In this document: piece after piece, positions 34,481-42,934 of the stretch
Layout: each line of letters begins with the position of its first letter
Numbering within the stretch: the stretch's first letter is position 1
NCBI GenBank assembly: GCA_038735125.1
Contig: JAVYNU010000004.1
Location: 62,001-126,000, forward strand
Direction: 5' to 3'
DNA from: Ignisphaera sp.
GTDB taxonomy: Archaea > Thermoproteota > Thermoprotei_A > Sulfolobales > Ignisphaeraceae
Length of the DNA stretch: 64,000 bases
Notes under the pieces: model-generated
What the model was told of the DNA's origin: nothing
The model's database searches: none
What the model saw: only the letters and a program-made list of their open reading frames with translations
Position numbers and translations under genes: made by a program

Positions 34481-35758
34481 ATGAGTGGCCTCCTAACTAT
34501 CTATGCATTCGACGAGCTTTGGAACCTCTCAAATATTCTAAGATATGGATTGATGGCTCTACAGCATAGAGGCTCCCAATACTATGTGGCCTGCACCAAT
34601 GAGAGTAATAGCCTCAAATGCTACGAAGATGAAGATATTGATGTTGCAAAAAAGATTTCAAGCCATGTGACAATAGCCTCAACCTATAGCTATCAAACTG
34701 AGAATCTTTTCGATGTAAAGAAAAGCGATGGCTATGAAATTGTCGCTATTGTTGATAGGCCGTGGAGCGCCATAAGCGATTTTACATCTGCCCTAGTTTT
34801 GTCGTTGAAGAACAGCAGAAATAGGATTGATGCATTCAGAAATACTATAAAAACTTTCCAGACAGATCACAGTGTTTCAATTCCGTCGCTCATGGTTTTG
34901 ACAAGCGATAGAGAGGTTTTTGTTTGGAGGGGCCCACAAGGATTTACAACATTTGCTTTGGGTAGCTATGGATTTGACATGGCTATAGCATCATCGGAAA
35001 GCGTTGCTATAGATATTCTTGGTGGTGATTTAAAGAGGTTTCTAGGGTGTGGAGAAGGTGTTTACATATCGAGGTACCTGTTCAAAACATTTTCAACAGA
35101 TTTCAGCAATGGTCACAGTGGGGTTTGTCTCTTCGAGCTTCTCTACCTATCTCGACACGACTCCATTGTCCATGGCATTAGCGTCTACGAGTTTAGAAAA
35201 GCTCTTGGCACAGAACTTGCAAAATATCTTGATAGAGAAGTTGATGTTGTTGTTGGTGTTCCTGAAACGGCTTTGCCATATGCTATAGGCTTTGCAAACA
35301 GTATTCAAAAAGCCTTTGACATGGCCTTTGTTGCTACAGGTGGGAGAAGGAGATCCATGCTGGCAAGCGATCCCTTCGAAAAAATTGTTGCTATACACCT
35401 TAAGATGAATCCTATTAGAAGCTCGCTAGAGGGCAAGAGGATTGCAATAGTTGATGACAGCATGGTGACAGGATCTACCATGAAGACCGTTTCCCAGATC
35501 CTAAGATTCAGAGTTGGTGTAAAAGAGATCCACCTATTCATAGCATCTCCACCCCTGGTGCACGGCTGCCCCTACAACGTTATGAGGCTTGATGTACAGA
35601 ATCTTCTAGCGGCGAATCTATCTAAGGAGCTTGCCAAAAGCTATCTAGAGGTTGACTCTCTTCACTGGCTCTCGAAAGAAGATGTTGACAGGGTTGCTAG
35701 GAGGTTTGGAATAAGATTTTGTGGAAAATGCTTTGGTGTAGACTATTTTGGGGGGTGA
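34481..35758 (+). CDS. PurF paralogue lacking both active sites
   Basis: A 425-residue homologue of PurF along its full length, in the same operon. Position 2 is Ser (MSGLLTIYA) instead of the catalytic Cys. The glutaminase Arg motif HVRYST reads IASTYSYQ, and FNGT reads VDRP. In the PRTase half the flexible loop KYVGRGFI reads ATGGRRRSM. The PRPP loop is mostly kept (IAIVDDSMVTGSTMK) but Arg is replaced by Thr. All four cluster cysteines remain (GVCLFELLYLSRHDS, VHGCPYN, CGKC). It is probably a non-catalytic partner or regulator of PurF, by inference. GGTG stands seven bases before the ATG. Confidence 0.85.
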   Translation: MSGLLTIYAFDELWNLSNILRYGLMALQHRGSQYYVACTNESNSLKCYEDEDIDVAKKISSHVTIASTYSYQTENLFDVKKSDGYEIVAIVDRPWSAISDFTSALVLSLKNSRNRIDAFRNTIKTFQTDHSVSIPSLMVLTSDREVFVWRGPQGFTTFALGSYGFDMAIASSESVAIDILGGDLKRFLGCGEGVYISRYLFKTFSTDFSNGHSGVCLFELLYLSRHDSIVHGISVYEFRKALGTELAKYLDREVDVVVGVPETALPYAIGFANSIQKAFDMAFVATGGRRRSMLASDPFEKIVAIHLKMNPIRSSLEGKRIAIVDDSMVTGSTMKTVSQILRFRVGVKEIHLFIASPPLVHGCPYNVMRLDVQNLLAANLSKELAKSYLEVDSLHWLSKEDVDRVARRFGIRFCGKCFGVDYFGG

Positions 35759-35763
35759 GAGAT

Positions 35764-37254
35764 TTGAAGGTACTCATCATAGGATCTGGCGGAAGAGAAC
35801 ATGCCATAGCCAAGCTCATTAAAAGAAGTGGTTTGGGACCAAGAATATTTGTTGCTATGGACTATAGGAACCCCGGTCTAGAGAGAGAAGCCAGCGAGAC
35901 TGGGGGTAAGTGGTTCATAGCGCCTACCACAAGCCCTGAAAAGATTGTTGGTGTGGCTGAAGAGGTATCCCCAGACCTAATAGTCGTTGGTCCCGAGGAG
36001 CCGCAGTTCGCCGGTGTTACAGATGCTCTAAGAAACAAGGGGTTTACAGTCTTTGGAGCATCAATGCGCTGCGCAGAAATTGAGAAAAGCAAGGTGTTTG
36101 CAAGAACCCTCATGTGGAAATATGGTATTGAAGGCAGGCTATACTTCAAGGCGTTTGCAGATGTTGAGGAGGCTAGGAAGTTCATAGAGTTTGCAGGCGA
36201 TGTTGTCATAAAACCTGCTAGACAGGCAGGTGGAAAGGGTGTAAAGGTTGTCAGGGATACCCAGGCATATCTTTCTAGGGATAGGGCAGAGGTTAAGAGG
36301 AGCTACGTCGAAAAGCTGTTCAATGAAATGAGCAGTTATAGAGATATAGACTACAAGATTATTGTTGAGCAGAGAGTTGAAGGAGTTGAATACACAGCAA
36401 TGGTTATAACAGATGGGGATACAGTACTACCACTACCTCTCATACAAGACCATCCACATGCCTTCGAATATGATACAGGCCCTGAGACTGGCGGTATGGG
36501 TAGCATACAGGGCCCTGGATGGACACTGCCATTCATAACAGATGAGGAGTATAGAAAGACCATAGAAATTGTCTCGAACGTTCTAAAGGCTCTGGCCAAA
36601 GAGATTGGAGAGCCGTACATAGGCGCTTTCGCTGGGCAAATGATGCTCACAGGTGTTTGGGGGCCAACAGTAATAGAGTTTTATAGCAGATTCGGCGACC
36701 CCGAGGCATCCAACCTTGTTCCAATAGTTGAAAGCGACTTTCTAGAGATTTTGGATAGAGCTGCTGAGAGAAGGCTTGCAGGCGCGAAGCTCAGGATAAA
36801 CGAGGAGATTGTGACAATAGTCAAAGCTGTTGCACCCGCTGGGTACCCAGACGATAAACGCCTTGCTAGCTCTCATCCAATATCTATCGACGAGGCTAGG
36901 ATAAGGGAGCTTGGTTGCGAGACCTTGTATGCAAGTGTTGAAATGAGGTCTGACGGGATCCTCTACACAAAGGGTTCTAGAGCCTTTGAAATTGTTTGCC
37001 ATGGCAACAACTATGAAGAGGCATACAAAAAAGCTGAGAATGCTGTTACACACATCAGTACATTGGATGGGTGGCCACTGTTCTACAGAAGAGATATTGG
37101 CTCTAACGAGCTCTTGGAGGATAGGAAAAGAGTTGCAAACAGAGTTAGGCAAGTGTATATGGCTAGGGCAAAGAATGGTTTGATCGGCAAGATACTTGTT
37201 TGGGTTCCTGGTGAGGGTATATTGGAGAATCCCCTCATCGGTTTTGTGAGGTGA
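35764..37254 (+). CDS. purD: Phosphoribosylamine-glycine ligase PurD
   Basis: ATP-grasp ligase joining phosphoribosylamine and glycine to GAR. N-terminal LKVLIIGSGGREHAIAKLI is characteristic; VIKPARQAGGKGVKVV and MVITDGDTVLPLPLIQDHP follow, with GGMGSIQGPGW and FYSRFGDPEASN. About 497 residues, longer than the bacterial 430 but typical of this archaeal group. TTG at 35764 is chosen because GGTGAGAGAT precedes it and it starts exactly at the conserved motif. The open frame extends 45 bp further into the previous gene. Confidence 0.95.
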   Translation: MKVLIIGSGGREHAIAKLIKRSGLGPRIFVAMDYRNPGLEREASETGGKWFIAPTTSPEKIVGVAEEVSPDLIVVGPEEPQFAGVTDALRNKGFTVFGASMRCAEIEKSKVFARTLMWKYGIEGRLYFKAFADVEEARKFIEFAGDVVIKPARQAGGKGVKVVRDTQAYLSRDRAEVKRSYVEKLFNEMSSYRDIDYKIIVEQRVEGVEYTAMVITDGDTVLPLPLIQDHPHAFEYDTGPETGGMGSIQGPGWTLPFITDEEYRKTIEIVSNVLKALAKEIGEPYIGAFAGQMMLTGVWGPTVIEFYSRFGDPEASNLVPIVESDFLEILDRAAERRLAGAKLRINEEIVTIVKAVAPAGYPDDKRLASSHPISIDEARIRELGCETLYASVEMRSDGILYTKGSRAFEIVCHGNNYEEAYKKAENAVTHISTLDGWPLFYRRDIGSNELLEDRKRVANRVRQVYMARAKNGLIGKILVWVPGEGILENPLIGFVR

Positions 37255-37260
37255 TTCTAT

Positions 37261-38481
37261 ATGGGGTATAGGAAGAGAGAATATTTGTCTACACCACTGT
37301 TTGGAGAGTCTATAAAGATTATGCTTTTGGGTGGAGGAGAACTAGGCAAGGAGATAGCTATAGAGGCGCAGAGACTTGGTGTAGAGGTGGTTGTTGTTGA
37401 TAGATACGACTGGGCACCAGCAATGCATGTTGCCCACAGAAGATATGTTATAGATATGCTAAACGCTAATGCTGTTAAAGCTGTTGCCGAAAGAGAGAAG
37501 CCAGATGTTATAGTACCCGAGATAGAAGCTATATCGTATGAGGCTCTAGAGGATCTAGAGTCCAGAGGGTTCTTCGTAGTCCCCAATGCCAACGCTGTCA
37601 GAATCGCTATGAATAGAATAGAGCTTAGAAGATTCGCTGCAGAGAAGCTTGGTCTCCCAACAACCAAATACGCATTTGCCGAAAGCCCTGACGAAGCTGT
37701 TGAGGCCTGTGACAAGGTTGGCTATCCATGTCTGCTAAAACCCGAGATGAGTAGTAGTGGCCATGGACATGTAAAGATCTCTGAGCCCAATCCAAAGCTT
37801 GTTAGAGAAGCTTATGAATATGCTGTAAGGCATTCTAGAGGCAAGAGCAGAAGGGTTATAGCCGAAGAGTTTGTCCAGCTAGAAACAGAGTTCACTATTC
37901 TTGCATACAGATTCGTTGGAGACAACGGAGTTGTTACAGAGTCTTGTGAACCTGTTGAGCATTGGAGATACGGGAAATACCATTATATAGAGTCTTGGCA
38001 ACCATCACAAAAGCCTGTAAATGTCCTTGACAAGGCTAGGGAAATAGGCATTAGAGTAGCAGAAGGTCTGGGAGGACTAGGGATATTTGGCGTCGAAGTT
38101 TTCCTGACAAAAGACGGCAGAATATTATTTAGTGAAGTGGCTCCAAGACCCCACGACACCGGTATGGTCACCATGGCTAGTCAAGAGCTTAGTGAGTTTG
38201 CGATCCATGTTAGAGCCGTCCTAGGGCTTCCAGTGCCGAGACCAAGGATATTAATCCCTGCCGCATCAATTGCCATATATGCTGAGACCGACAATATGTG
38301 GGCTCCGAGGATAGCAGGGGTCTACGAGGCTATGAAGATAGAGGGTGTTGATGTGAGGTTATTTGGGAAACCGTTTACATATAGAGATAGAAGAATGGCT
38401 GTGATCCTCGCGAGAGGAAGAAGCGTTGAAGAGGCCCTGGAAAAGGCAAGAAAAGCAGCATCTTATATAGCTATTGTATAG
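37261..38481 (+). CDS. purT: Formate-dependent GAR transformylase PurT
   Basis: ATP-grasp enzyme that formylates GAR with formate and ATP, replacing folate-dependent PurN. Marks are IMLLGGGELGKEIAIEAQRL at the N-terminus, YPCLLKPEMSSSGHGHVKI (ATP-binding), ETEFTILAYR, and EVAPRPHDTGMVTMASQ with metal ligands. 406 residues. GGTG is seven bases before the ATG. Use of PurT means this step needs formate, not formyl-tetrahydrofolate. Confidence 0.95.
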   Translation: MGYRKREYLSTPLFGESIKIMLLGGGELGKEIAIEAQRLGVEVVVVDRYDWAPAMHVAHRRYVIDMLNANAVKAVAEREKPDVIVPEIEAISYEALEDLESRGFFVVPNANAVRIAMNRIELRRFAAEKLGLPTTKYAFAESPDEAVEACDKVGYPCLLKPEMSSSGHGHVKISEPNPKLVREAYEYAVRHSRGKSRRVIAEEFVQLETEFTILAYRFVGDNGVVTESCEPVEHWRYGKYHYIESWQPSQKPVNVLDKAREIGIRVAEGLGGLGIFGVEVFLTKDGRILFSEVAPRPHDTGMVTMASQELSEFAIHVRAVLGLPVPRPRILIPAASIAIYAETDNMWAPRIAGVYEAMKIEGVDVRLFGKPFTYRDRRMAVILARGRSVEEALEKARKAASYIAIV

Positions 38482-38489
38482 TGGTTGTA

Positions 38490-39506
38490 ATGTCCTCATG
38501 GACGTATAGCATGGCTGGTGTAGACCTAGATAAGCACAAGTCTATGCACAGATTTGTTCTCTCATTGATAGAGTCTCTCAATAAGGAGCTAGGGTTTGAG
38601 GTTAGTGGGATAGGGGGATACACAACATCAATCAAATACAGTGGGCTAAGCCTTTCTCTGCATGTTGATGGCGTTGGGACAAAAACTATTGTTTTGCAGA
38701 AACTGGGTAAGCTAAGGGTCGCCGGATGGGACTGTGTTGCTATGAATGTAAATGATGTTGTGTGCGACGGGGCCAAGCCCCTCGCAGTTGTAGATTATAT
38801 CGCCATGCCAAAAGCAGATGAAGAGATGTTCAAAGATATTGTTGAGGGTGTTGTAGATGCTGCAAGAGTTACAAGAATAGCTGTTCTCGGTGGTGAAACA
38901 GCGATTCTACCAGACCTTGCAAACGGCATTGATGTTGTGTGTACAGTGCTTGCGGTAAGGGACAGTGGCTTCAGCAACAGTGCGCGTATAGGCGATGTTG
39001 TTATAGGTGTTTCGAGCTGGGGGCTTCACGCAAATGGCTATAGCCTTGTGAGAAGAGTTTTGGAAAGTAGAAACATAGGCTATAGCTCCACTATAGACGG
39101 TATCAACCTAGCTGATGAACTCGCCAAGCCTGTGGCCATATACTCTAATCTGGTTCGAGATCTAATAGACCAGAGGCTTGTAACAAGCGCTGCACACATA
39201 ACTGGAGGAGCCTTCACAAAGCTGAAGAGGGTTACACCACCAAATGCAAACATGGTGCTCGACATGCCGAAACCGCCAAAAATATTCGAAGCCATTATGG
39301 AGCTAGGCAACATATCCGTCGATGAAATGTATAGGGTGTTTAACATGGGTGTGGGACTCATCTTAACAGCATCTAAAGAGAATATTCATGATATTGAAAG
39401 CATCATTAAATCACACAACTTTGAATTCTATGAGCTTGGTCGTGTTGTTGACGGAAGCGGCAAGGTGGTTTTGAATACAGTCTATGGAAAAACAATAGTA
39501 TTTTAA
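38490..39506 (+). CDS. purM: AIR synthetase PurM
   Basis: Closes the imidazole ring, converting FGAM to AIR with ATP. Motifs: TSIKYSGLSLSLHVDGVGTK, WDCVAMNVNDVVCDGAKPLA, VLGGETAILPD, WGLHANGYSLVRRV and AHITGGAFTKLKR. About 338 residues. ATG at 38490 follows GTGGT; GTG at 38481 shares its first base with the purT stop. It is the last gene of the pur operon; purE, purB, purA, purH/purP and guaA/B are not in the window. Confidence 0.95.
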   Translation: MSSWTYSMAGVDLDKHKSMHRFVLSLIESLNKELGFEVSGIGGYTTSIKYSGLSLSLHVDGVGTKTIVLQKLGKLRVAGWDCVAMNVNDVVCDGAKPLAVVDYIAMPKADEEMFKDIVEGVVDAARVTRIAVLGGETAILPDLANGIDVVCTVLAVRDSGFSNSARIGDVVIGVSSWGLHANGYSLVRRVLESRNIGYSSTIDGINLADELAKPVAIYSNLVRDLIDQRLVTSAAHITGGAFTKLKRVTPPNANMVLDMPKPPKIFEAIMELGNISVDEMYRVFNMGVGLILTASKENIHDIESIIKSHNFEFYELGRVVDGSGKVVLNTVYGKTIVF

Positions 39507-39534
39507 AAATAGGCATGTTGTTGACAAACATTGT

Positions 39535-40188
39535 TTACGCGTCTTGCATGTTTTTCATATCAATATCTATTAGCATGACCTTCACCTCGTCAAAAGGAGT
39601 TTTCACAGTAAATGTTACAACACCTTTGAATATATTGGAAACAGCTCTCCACGCTTTTGCAAGATTAGATGACGACACCATGACAAACCTCTTTGATACT
39701 CTAACCAGCTGAGACACAATATCTATATACACATTCTCATCAATACCGCTACATAGCTGAACCGATAGTGATGTTGGACACGGCAAATATGGGGGGTTGG
39801 ATAAAGCTAAATCATATGATTTTTTCCTTAGACAATGGCCAGAGGGGCATTGGACTATATCCAATCTGCTGAAAACACCAATTTTCTTAGCATTTATTTT
39901 AGAGATCTTAGTAGCATTCTCGTCAATGTCTATGACCACCGCATACAGGTTTTCAAATTCTTTAAGGAGCTCTATGGCTATGTATCCAGACCCGCCACCA
40001 ACTTCGCAGAAACTCTTTATGCTAGACACATTGTTGAGAGCTTTAGCTGTTGTTGCAACAGCGTTTGATGAGACAAAGTAGAAGGGTATGAAGACTCCTT
40101 GAATCACATACCCCTTGATACTCTTCTTTCTCCATAGAAGCTTGTGGAGAGCCTTCAAAAACAAGGCTATGACGAAGGCTCTTATCAA
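39535..40188 (-). CDS. HemK/PrmC-like SAM-dependent methyltransferase
   Basis: About 217 residues. SAM-binding motif EVGGGSGYIAIELLKEF (about 63-79), acidic VVIDIDENAT, and catalytic NPPY in LALSNPPYLPCP (about 129-140), the mark of N5-glutamine or related N-methylases. In archaea the Mtq2-like member methylates the release factor aRF1. No separate N-terminal helical domain is present, which fits Mtq2 more than bacterial PrmC. It is convergent with purM and downstream of the YjbQ pair. Confidence 0.8.
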   Translation of the reverse strand: MIRAFVIALFLKALHKLLWRKKSIKGYVIQGVFIPFYFVSSNAVATTAKALNNVSSIKSFCEVGGGSGYIAIELLKEFENLYAVVIDIDENATKISKINAKKIGVFSRLDIVQCPSGHCLRKKSYDLALSNPPYLPCPTSLSVQLCSGIDENVYIDIVSQLVRVSKRFVMVSSSNLAKAWRAVSNIFKGVVTFTVKTPFDEVKVMLIDIDMKNMQDA

Positions 40189-40190
40189 GT

Positions 40191-40586
40191 TTAGATACCA
40201 TGAATTTCCACAGCTATTCTCCTCACATGGTTGTAAACAGATCTCGTCTCCAGCAAATATATCCTCTCATCGTCACGCAGCATAATAGCCTCGTTTTCAA
40301 CTGGGATAACAGCATTTGTCGATAGAACTGTTGAGATTAGATGTGCATATGCATTTCCGTGTCTCCAACCTTCAAATGGTATTAGCCTTGTTATGAAATT
40401 CAAGAACGCCTTTTCCTTGCCAACCTCAAGGATTGCAATGGCTGGTGTTGCCCCTTCAACTGAGATCCATATCAAACCGTTTTTGACGCCGCTTTCTTTA
40501 ATACAGTCTGTTACAATATTAGTAATGTTGTGTAGCACCATCGGTCCATAGGTTTTGACTTCAACTACTTTTGAATACACCTTCAA
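40191..40586 (-). CDS. YjbQ/UPF0047 family protein (paralogue 1)
   Basis: About 131 residues of the trimeric YjbQ fold, whose bacterial members have a weak thiamine-phosphate synthase activity. The conserved end region is visible: GWRHGNAYAHLISTVLSTNA (His residues at about 90-97), VIPVENEAIML, IYLLETRSVYNHVRRIAVEIHG. TTG at 40586 is preferred, seven bases after GGTG, giving LKVYSKVVEV; TTG at 40592 is an alternative. It overlaps the upstream paralogue by about 25 bp. Confidence 0.75.
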   Translation of the reverse strand: MKVYSKVVEVKTYGPMVLHNITNIVTDCIKESGVKNGLIWISVEGATPAIAILEVGKEKAFLNFITRLIPFEGWRHGNAYAHLISTVLSTNAVIPVENEAIMLRDDERIYLLETRSVYNHVRRIAVEIHGI

Positions 40587-40944
40587 GGACAAGCACCACA
40601 GACTTGCTTCCCTCGATTCTGGATATATCTACAAATACTATTCTCTTGAACTGGCCTAGAAACATGGATCCTTTTACAACAGGTACAAAGACGTTTTTCC
40701 CTATTATTACATTGCAAAGCAGCTTGTCTACACATCCAACCTTGTGGAGAAGCTCTTCGAGGTCTGCGAGTAGCTCAGGCTCATACTCTATTTCGGTAAC
40801 GCTACAGCCCCTCTCATTGGTATATAGAACTGCTATTCCATTCACAAGACCACTCTCCCTAATAACATTAGCTATATGTGCTGTTATATCCTGTGCCTCG
40901 TAGCCTTTGCTCTCAAACGTTAGTCTATACACCTTCAAATCCAC
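40561..40944 (-). CDS. YjbQ/UPF0047 family protein (paralogue 2, histidines lost)
   Basis: About 127 residues, same fold as the next gene downstream: DLKVYRLTFESKGYEAQDIT mirrors LKVYSKVVEVKTYG, VNGIAVLYT mirrors KNGLIWIS, and VIIGKNVFVPVVKGSMFLGQ matches the terminal strands. The HGNAxAHL histidine motif is absent: the aligned region reads CVDKLLCNVIIG. It probably forms a mixed assembly with its neighbour. GTG at 40944 is preferred, six bases after GGTG; an in-frame upstream extension reaches 40980. A guide sRNA lies 65 bp upstream on the same strand. Confidence 0.65.
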   Translation of the reverse strand: MDLKVYRLTFESKGYEAQDITAHIANVIRESGLVNGIAVLYTNERGCSVTEIEYEPELLADLEELLHKVGCVDKLLCNVIIGKNVFVPVVKGSMFLGQFKRIVFVDISRIEGSKSVVLVLEGVFKSS

Positions 40945-41008
40945 AAAAACCACCACAAAAATGTTGCTTGTTGGCAGCAATTAAAAGTGGTTGTTATGCC
41001 AAGTTGGT

Positions 41009-41057
41009 TCAGCCAAGGCTGACCACATCACTATTCAGAGTCGCCTGAGTTCATCAC
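41009..41057 (-). ncRNA. C/D-box guide sRNA
   Basis: On the minus strand: C box GTGATGA (41057-41051), 12-nt guide ACTCAGGCGACT, D' CTGA (41038-41035), 3-nt spacer, C' GTGATGT (41031-41025), 12-nt guide GGTCAGCCTTGG, D CTGA (41012-41009). All boxes fit the archaeal consensus except the last base of C'. Guide lengths are exactly 12. It lies in the 198-bp gap between the YjbQ pair and the ACT gene, with an AT-rich promoter-like stretch at 41108-41118. Predicted targets are the complements of the two guides, not searched here. Confidence 0.87.
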
Positions 41058-41142
41058 ATTTTTCTGAAATGCGCTTTTCTTCTGGAACCTGATTCTAGAT
41101 TCAGTAATATTTTTATGCATTACTATGTAACTAATATTCGCT

Positions 41143-41463
41143 GTGGTACGAGAAGCCATGTTGCATAGCGATCTTGATAGAGCTTCAGATGAGAGCTTAG
41201 CCGTCATAACTGTTATTGGTGCTGACAAACCTGGTATTGTAGCTGGCATAACATCTGTTCTAGCAAAATACAATGTGAATATTGTTGACATTTCCCAGAC
41301 AGTTGTTAGAGGAATTTTCAGCATGATAATGATCGTCGATTTGTCTACAGGTAGAATCGACTTGCCTAAGCTTAGAGAAGAGCTTATTGCAAAGGGTAGG
41401 GATCTCGGTGTTGAGGTGAGCGTTAATCATATTGCTGTTTTCAGGGCTATGCAGAGGGTGTAG
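41143..41463 (+). CDS. ACT-domain protein, UPF0237 family
   Basis: Small ligand-binding protein with two beta-alpha-beta units: LAVITVIGADKPGIVAGITS, then KYNVNIVDISQTVVRGIFSM. The DKPGI turn is the usual amino-acid binding loop of ACT domains. Relatives are encoded next to UPF0210, as here, with a 3-bp gap, and are thought to be regulatory. Start is uncertain: GTG at 41143 (close to the predicted transcript start from the TATTTTTA box near 41112) or ATG at 41158. Confidence 0.85.
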   Translation: MVREAMLHSDLDRASDESLAVITVIGADKPGIVAGITSVLAKYNVNIVDISQTVVRGIFSMIMIVDLSTGRIDLPKLREELIAKGRDLGVEVSVNHIAVFRAMQRV

Positions 41464-41466
41464 CGC

Positions 41467-42855
41467 TTGCCAAGGATATTCGCTCCTGAGGAAATTGGAG
41501 AAGTTGTTGAGATGCTACTTTTTCAAGATCTGGACATAAGGTCTGTAACACTTGGTTTAAGCATCCAGGATTGTATATCGCATAGCGTAGCAGACTCCAT
41601 TGGCTGTATAGAGAGAAAGGTTGGTGTATATGGCGAGAAGCTGGTTAAAGCTGTTGACAAAGTTGCCAACAAATATGGTGTAAAGATAGTTACCAAGAGA
41701 ATTGCGTTGACACCGATATCAATTGTTCTAGAGGCTATAGCTAAGAACAGTATCGACAAGGCTGTTGAGGCTGGAATAGAGATCGCTAAAGCAATTGATA
41801 GGATTGCCACGAGCATTGGAATAGACTATGTTGGTGGGTACTCAGCCTTTGTACACAAAGGCTTTACACATGGAGATATAGCTGTAATAGAGTCGTTTCC
41901 AGATGCACTAGCATCGACACAGACAATAGCATCCATGATTAACGCAGCATCAACATACACTGGGATAAACGTCGATGCGGTTAACACAGTCTCTAGAAAA
42001 ATTGTTGACCTTGCCCACAAGACTCCGAAGGGAATTGGATGCACAAGATTCGCTGTTATGGCTAATGCCCCAGAGGACAACCCATTCGTACCAGGGGCTT
42101 ACCACGGTCTCGGAGAGCCGGAAACAGTTGTCAATGTTGCTGTTAGCGGCCCTGGGGTGATAGAGGCTGTCATTAAGAGGCTTGGAGAAAAAGCTGATAT
42201 GAGAACATTGCACGACTATGTGAAGAGGGCAGCATTCAAGATAACTAGGCTGGGTGAGCTTATCGGGAGAGAGGTTGCTAAGGAGATAGGCGCGCAGTTT
42301 GGTATTGTCGACCTCTCTGTCGCTCCATCGCCAAAGATAGGGGATAGCGTTGCAAGAATATTGGAGGCGATGGGCTTGGAGGTTGCCGGAGCCCCTGGCA
42401 GCATAGCAGCTCTCTATATATTGGTTGACGCGGTTAAGAAGGGTGGTGCAATGGCGACTTCGAGTATAGGGGGGTTGAGTGGGGCATTTATACCAGTTAG
42501 CGAGGACTGGGGGATGACTAGAGCGGCTATGCTAGGGGCTATAACGATAGATAGGCTAGAGGCCATGATGGCTGTCTGCAACACCGGAATAGACATGGTT
42601 GCAATTCCAGGTGATACACCGCCAGAAACAATAGCTGCTCTAATACTAGATGTTATGGCTGTTGGGATAGCACTCGACAAAGCACTTGGAGTTAGAATAA
42701 TACCTGTACCAAATGCAAAACCAGGTGATGTGGTTGACTTTGGGGGGCTGCTAGGATCAACCGTAGTCATGAATGTGCCTAGATACAATACAAAAAAGTT
42801 TGTTGAAAGAGGGGGTCTAATACCCCCATCGATAAAGAGGCTTGACAAAGGCTAG
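41467..42855 (+). CDS. UPF0210 (DUF711) family protein
   Basis: 462-residue protein of a widespread family that pairs with UPF0237 ACT proteins. Landmarks: DIRSVTLGLSIQDCISHSVA, FVHKGFTHGDIAVIESFPDA, NAPEDNPFVPGAYHGLGEPE, GVIEAVIKRLGEKADM, SSIGGLSGAFIPVSEDWGM and IPGDTPPETIAALILD. Its structure is known to resemble glycyl-radical (pyruvate formate-lyase) barrels, but no reaction is established. TTG at 41467 is six bases after GGGTG. Confidence 0.9.
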   Translation: MPRIFAPEEIGEVVEMLLFQDLDIRSVTLGLSIQDCISHSVADSIGCIERKVGVYGEKLVKAVDKVANKYGVKIVTKRIALTPISIVLEAIAKNSIDKAVEAGIEIAKAIDRIATSIGIDYVGGYSAFVHKGFTHGDIAVIESFPDALASTQTIASMINAASTYTGINVDAVNTVSRKIVDLAHKTPKGIGCTRFAVMANAPEDNPFVPGAYHGLGEPETVVNVAVSGPGVIEAVIKRLGEKADMRTLHDYVKRAAFKITRLGELIGREVAKEIGAQFGIVDLSVAPSPKIGDSVARILEAMGLEVAGAPGSIAALYILVDAVKKGGAMATSSIGGLSGAFIPVSEDWGMTRAAMLGAITIDRLEAMMAVCNTGIDMVAIPGDTPPETIAALILDVMAVGIALDKALGVRIIPVPNAKPGDVVDFGGLLGSTVVMNVPRYNTKKFVERGGLIPPSIKRLDKG

Positions 42856-42911
42856 AAAACAACTATACATACAGAATTTAATAGAAAAGCTTTTTTGTTT
42901 TCTCCACAGCT

Positions 42912-42929
42912 ATCAAACCCAAGTTTGAT
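42912..42929 (+). promoter_or_regulatory. Hairpin immediately before the permease start codon
   Basis: ATCAAAC, CCAA, GTTTGAT: a perfect 7-bp stem with a 4-nt loop, ending 5 bp before the ATG at 42935. It occupies the place where an SD would be, and none is visible. It might mask or replace a ribosome site, or act as an operator. The T-run GCTTTTTTGTTTTC just upstream could end the UPF0210 transcript. Confidence 0.4.
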
Positions 42930-42934
42930 GAATT

